Of a DNA stretch of 64,000 bases, positions 61,202-64,000 are shown one piece after another. The notes beneath the pieces were generated by a model that worked only from the letters and a program-made list of their open reading frames with translations, was not told the origin of the DNA and did not search any database. Location: assembly GCF_022059845.1 (NCBI RefSeq), contig NZ_CP091851.1, positions 3,534,001 through 3,598,000 of the forward strand, in the 5' to 3' direction. The position numbers and the translations under genes were made by a program. This stretch comes from Terrirubrum flagellatum. Its GTDB lineage: Bacteria; Pseudomonadota; Alphaproteobacteria; Rhizobiales; Beijerinckiaceae. The first letter of the stretch is position 1, and every line of letters starts with the position of its first letter.

Positions 61202-63091
61202 TCACCCCTGCGTCCCGCTCTTCTTCGCCTTCGCCTCGTCCCACCACCAGAGGCTGGGCGCGCCGGAGCCATATTTCGGCTTGGTCGCCGGCCGCGAGAA
61301 GGCGTCCCAATAAGCGACCCACTCCTTGCCGAGATACCACATGGGCACCCAATATTGCCCGGAGCGCAGCACGCGGTCGAGAGCGCGCGTCGCCGTGGTG
61401 ATTTCGCCGATCGATTGGGCGCGGCCTATGATGTCGATCAGCGCGTCAACGGCGGGGCTATCGATGCCGCCCATGTTGCGGCCGCCGGAATGCTTGCCTG
61501 ATTCAGAACCATAGATGATGCGCAGCGTGTCGCTCGGGATCAGGCTGTTCGACATGTTGCGGCTCGCCATGTCGAAATCGAAATCCTTCATGCGCGACTC
61601 ATACTGCGCGGCGTCGATGATGCGTGATGTCGCGTCGATGCCGAGCCTTTTGAGGTTCGCCTGATAAGGCTGCGTATGCGGCTGCAACGACGCCTGGAAA
61701 TCGAGGAACTCGATCTTGAACGGCTTGCCGTTCGGCAACAAAAGCGCATTGCCTTCGCGCTTGCAGCCAGCGTCGCGCAGGAGCTGATCGGCCTGCCGCA
61801 GGAGATTGCGGTCCGAGCCCGAGCCGTCGCTGACGGGGGGAACCCAGACCTCGTCGAACGTCTCCGGCGGCAGCTTGTCGCGGAAGGGTTCTAGCAGCTT
61901 CAGCTCCTCCGGCGAAGGCTTGCCCGTCGCCTTGTAGTCGGAATTGTCGAAGAAAGAGGTGGTGCGCCGGAAGGACGAGAACATGATGTTCTTGTTCGTC
62001 CATTCAAAATCGAAGCAGAGCGCCAGCGCTTTTCGGATGCGAATATCCTTGAATGGCCCGCGCCGCTGGTTGAACCACCAGCCCTGCGCCGTCGCCGGCA
62101 ACCCCGTCTCCAGCTCCTCTGTCTTCACACGGCCTTCCTTGATGGCGGGAAAATCATAGAGCGTGTGCCAGAAGCGCGATGTGAATTCCTGATTGTAATT
62201 CATCACGCCTGATTTGAACGCTTCGAACGCCACCTGCCGGTCGCGGAAATATTCGTAGCGGATACGGGCGAAATTGTTCTGGCCGACATTCACGGGCAGA
62301 TCCTTGCCCCAATAATCGGGAACGCGCTCGAACTCGATGAAACGTCCCTGCTCGAATTTGCCGACCTTGTAGGCGCCGGAGCCCAACGGCGGATCGAGCG
62401 TCGCCGCCTCGAAGTCGCGATTCTTCCACCAGGCCTCGGAAAAGATCGGCAGGCCCGCGACGATCAGATGCAATTCGCGGCTGCGATTCGGCGTGAGCTT
62501 GATCAGGGCGACCTCGTCGCTCTCGGCTTCGGCGGAGGCGACTTCCTTCAGCATCACGCGATAGCTGGGATGGCCCTTCGCTTTGAGCGTGTTGAGCGAA
62601 AAAGCGACATCCTTCGCCGTCAGTTTCGAGCCATCATGGAAGCGCGCCTCGGGCCGCAGCAGGAAACGATAGGTGAGCTTGTCGGCCGACACGCGCACAG
62701 CGCGCGCGACGAGCCCATATTGCGTGCTCGGCTCGTCTGATGTGCCAGACATCAGCGTATCGTAGATCGCGTCCATGCCGGCGGCGCCGTCGCCCTTCAG
62801 CACGAGATGGTTCAGCGTGTTGAAGGTGTCGAAGTTCTGGTTGCCGGATGTTTGCTTGATCTGGATGCGCAGCGTGCCCGCCTTCGGCGCGTCGGGATTC
62901 ACGTAACGGAAATGCTTGAAATCCGCCGGCAGGGCGAGATCGCCGAAGAGCGAGAGGCCGTGGCTCTCGGTCTCGCCCTCGGCCAGCGCCCTCCCCCATC
63001 CCCCGAACGCATCGAGCGCCGGCGCGGCAGCCAGGCTGAGGCCGCCGGCGATAACAGCGCGGCGGGACGGACGAGTTCGATTCACAGCCAC
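61202..63091 (-). CDS. yejA: Extracellular solute-binding protein, YejA type
   Basis: The 629-residue family 5 binding protein has a twin-arginine leader (Ser-Arg-Arg-Ala-Val-Ile-Ala-Gly-Gly at 9-17, hydrophobic stretch to about 37). The YejA features are present: Phe-Lys-His-Phe-Arg-Tyr-Val-Asn-Pro-Asp-Ala-Pro-Lys-Gly-like start of the mature part, Gly-Ser-Gly-Ala-Tyr-Lys-Val, and Trp-Trp-Phe-Asn. Twin-arginine export means the protein folds before export. It is the first gene of yejABE; the family B repeat follows it. Confidence 0.93.
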   Translation of the reverse strand: MAVNRTRPSRRAVIAGGLSLAAAPALDAFGGWGRALAEGETESHGLSLFGDLALPADFKHFRYVNPDAPKAGTLRIQIKQTSGNQNFDTFNTLNHLVLKGDGAAGMDAIYDTLMSGTSDEPSTQYGLVARAVRVSADKLTYRFLLRPEARFHDGSKLTAKDVAFSLNTLKAKGHPSYRVMLKEVASAEAESDEVALIKLTPNRSRELHLIVAGLPIFSEAWWKNRDFEAATLDPPLGSGAYKVGKFEQGRFIEFERVPDYWGKDLPVNVGQNNFARIRYEYFRDRQVAFEAFKSGVMNYNQEFTSRFWHTLYDFPAIKEGRVKTEELETGLPATAQGWWFNQRRGPFKDIRIRKALALCFDFEWTNKNIMFSSFRRTTSFFDNSDYKATGKPSPEELKLLEPFRDKLPPETFDEVWVPPVSDGSGSDRNLLRQADQLLRDAGCKREGNALLLPNGKPFKIEFLDFQASLQPHTQPYQANLKRLGIDATSRIIDAAQYESRMKDFDFDMASRNMSNSLIPSDTLRIIYGSESGKHSGGRNMGGIDSPAVDALIDIIGRAQSIGEITTATRALDRVLRSGQYWVPMWYLGKEWVAYWDAFSRPATKPKYGSGAPSLWWWDEAKAKKSGTQG

Positions 63092-63200
63092 GGCGGCTCC
63101 TCGGGTTCGGCGTTCGCAGGCAAGGCGGACGCCAGAATCAGGGTCGCGCGACTATGGCCTTTTTGCGTGGGGAAGCGAAAGCGGCCGCCCCCAGGCTCTA

Positions 63201-63503
63201 TCAATCCGGGGATTCAGCCGACAGCCGGCTGAAATCCGCGAGGACCGCCTCGATGAGCTTCTGCCGGCGCGGATCGATTCCGCCCGGCGTCGCTGCGAAC
63301 AGCGCCAGGAGATAGGCCGCTTTCTCCGCCGCCTCAGACCAGTTCGCCGCCGGCGCCGCCGCGAGATGAGCCTCAAGATCATCCTGCCTCGCGCGCAGCG
63401 CCTTCTCGTCCGCCCGGACCGCGGCAAGCATGCGTCTGATGTCGGTCGCCTTCTGGTTGGCGACGTCGCGTCGACGATCGAGGTCGATGGGCTTGTCCGT
63501 CAT
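63201..63503 (-). CDS. Small hypothetical protein, predicted coiled coil
   Basis: The 100-residue acidic protein is mostly helical, with Asp-Leu-Asp-Arg-Arg-Arg near the start and an Arg-Ala-Asp-Glu-Lys-Ala-Leu-Arg-Ala-Arg-Gln coiled-coil-like middle. No family is recognised. Its start overlaps the previous stop (ATGA), so it is translationally coupled to the 63500-63790 gene and through it to the cold-shock gene. Confidence 0.68.
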   Translation of the reverse strand: MTDKPIDLDRRRDVANQKATDIRRMLAAVRADEKALRARQDDLEAHLAAAPAANWSEAAEKAAYLLALFAATPGGIDPRRQKLIEAVLADFSRLSAESPD

Positions 63504-63790
63504 GACGCGCCTCCGGAGGAGATCTTCCGCCGGGCCGGATTGCTTCCCCGTTTCGGCTTCGGCGCCTTCACAGGCCCGGGCGTCGCCGTCGCGGCCTCCC
63601 GCTCTTTTGCAAGCCGCAACTCGCGCAGCCGCGCCATGTTGGCGTTCTGCGCGTCGTTGAGCGCTTCATATTCGGCGCGCGCATTTTCCCCGTCGATCCG
63701 CTGTTGCTCAGCCCTCGCGAGTCTGGAGCGCATGCGCTCACGCCGCGCCTCGCGCGATATTTGCGCATATCCGCCTCCGGCCGGCTTCAT
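63500..63790 (-). CDS. Small basic hypothetical protein
   Basis: The 96-residue protein is strongly basic: an Arg/Glu-rich helix (about 12-62) and a Pro/Lys/Arg tail (Ala-Pro-Lys-Pro-Lys-Arg). This composition could bind nucleic acid but no known domain is visible. The ATG at 63790 lies 12 bases after the cold-shock stop codon. It overlaps the next gene by four bases. Confidence 0.68.
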   Translation of the reverse strand: MKPAGGGYAQISREARRERMRSRLARAEQQRIDGENARAEYEALNDAQNANMARLRELRLAKEREAATATPGPVKAPKPKRGSNPARRKISSGGAS

Positions 63791-63802
63791 TGCCGCCGTG
63801 CT

Positions 63803-64000
<198 letters not shown>

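Overview
The window reads as a chromosomal segment of a GC-rich alphaproteobacterium, most likely of the order Hyphomicrobiales (Rhizobiales). The evidence is strong third-position GC bias, the gene content (class I lysyl-tRNA synthetase, malic enzyme fused to a phosphotransacetylase-like domain, yej and dpp transporters, a Rhizobium etli-type asparaginase, a DUF6460 protein) and intergenic repeats of kinds common in that order. I see no plasmid or phage backbone, transposase, rRNA, tRNA or CRISPR array. About 57 protein genes are supported; most are metabolic, transport or housekeeping genes.

Layout. 1-12 kb: the methylmalonyl-CoA mutase small and large subunits, split by a HigBA-type toxin-antitoxin (TA) module, then a GST-like protein, an acetylpolyamine amidohydrolase-like deacetylase, DUF3750 and DUF900 proteins, the mutase chaperone GTPase MeaB and a C15 peptidase. 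12-22 kb: asparaginase, ArgE-like deacylase, a complete dpp-type peptide ABC operon, and a TetR/membrane-protein pair with two visible operators. 22-30 kb: the otnC-otnI pair, pyruvate kinase, EamA and LysE exporters, and penicillin-binding protein 1C. 30-39 kb: a bacterial alpha-2-macroglobulin, a secreted peptidoglycan-binding protein with a decayed protease-like domain, and LysRS. 39-46 kb: a Phd/PemK-like TA module, a solute-binding protein, malic enzyme, an unusual HExxH protein, a third TA module and a LexA-like S24 repressor. 46-57 kb: pyrD, GNAT, MATE, manC, a TumE/TumA TA module, a lone response regulator, an ATP-dependent DNA ligase with its exonuclease, a TPR methyltransferase and a hydrolase/NTF2-like pair. 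57-64 kb: an SMP-30 lactonase, yejABE without yejF, and the end of a cold-shock gene with two small downstream genes.

Functionally, mutA, mutB and meaB together give propionyl-CoA/methylmalonyl-CoA to succinyl-CoA conversion with repair of the B12 enzyme. The dpp operon, asparaginase, ArgE-like enzyme, C15 peptidase, proline iminopeptidase-like hydrolase and yej genes point to peptide and amino-acid scavenging. Pyruvate kinase and malic enzyme cover the PEP-pyruvate-malate node.

The most unusual layer is not the metabolic genes. Four two-gene TA modules lie within 48 kb, each with an inverted repeat at or just before the first start codon. Four families of intergenic palindromic repeats are scattered through the window, often inside operons and once running into the 5' end of pbpC. 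One family consists of paired hairpins whose stems differ between copies by compensatory changes around a conserved bulged base.
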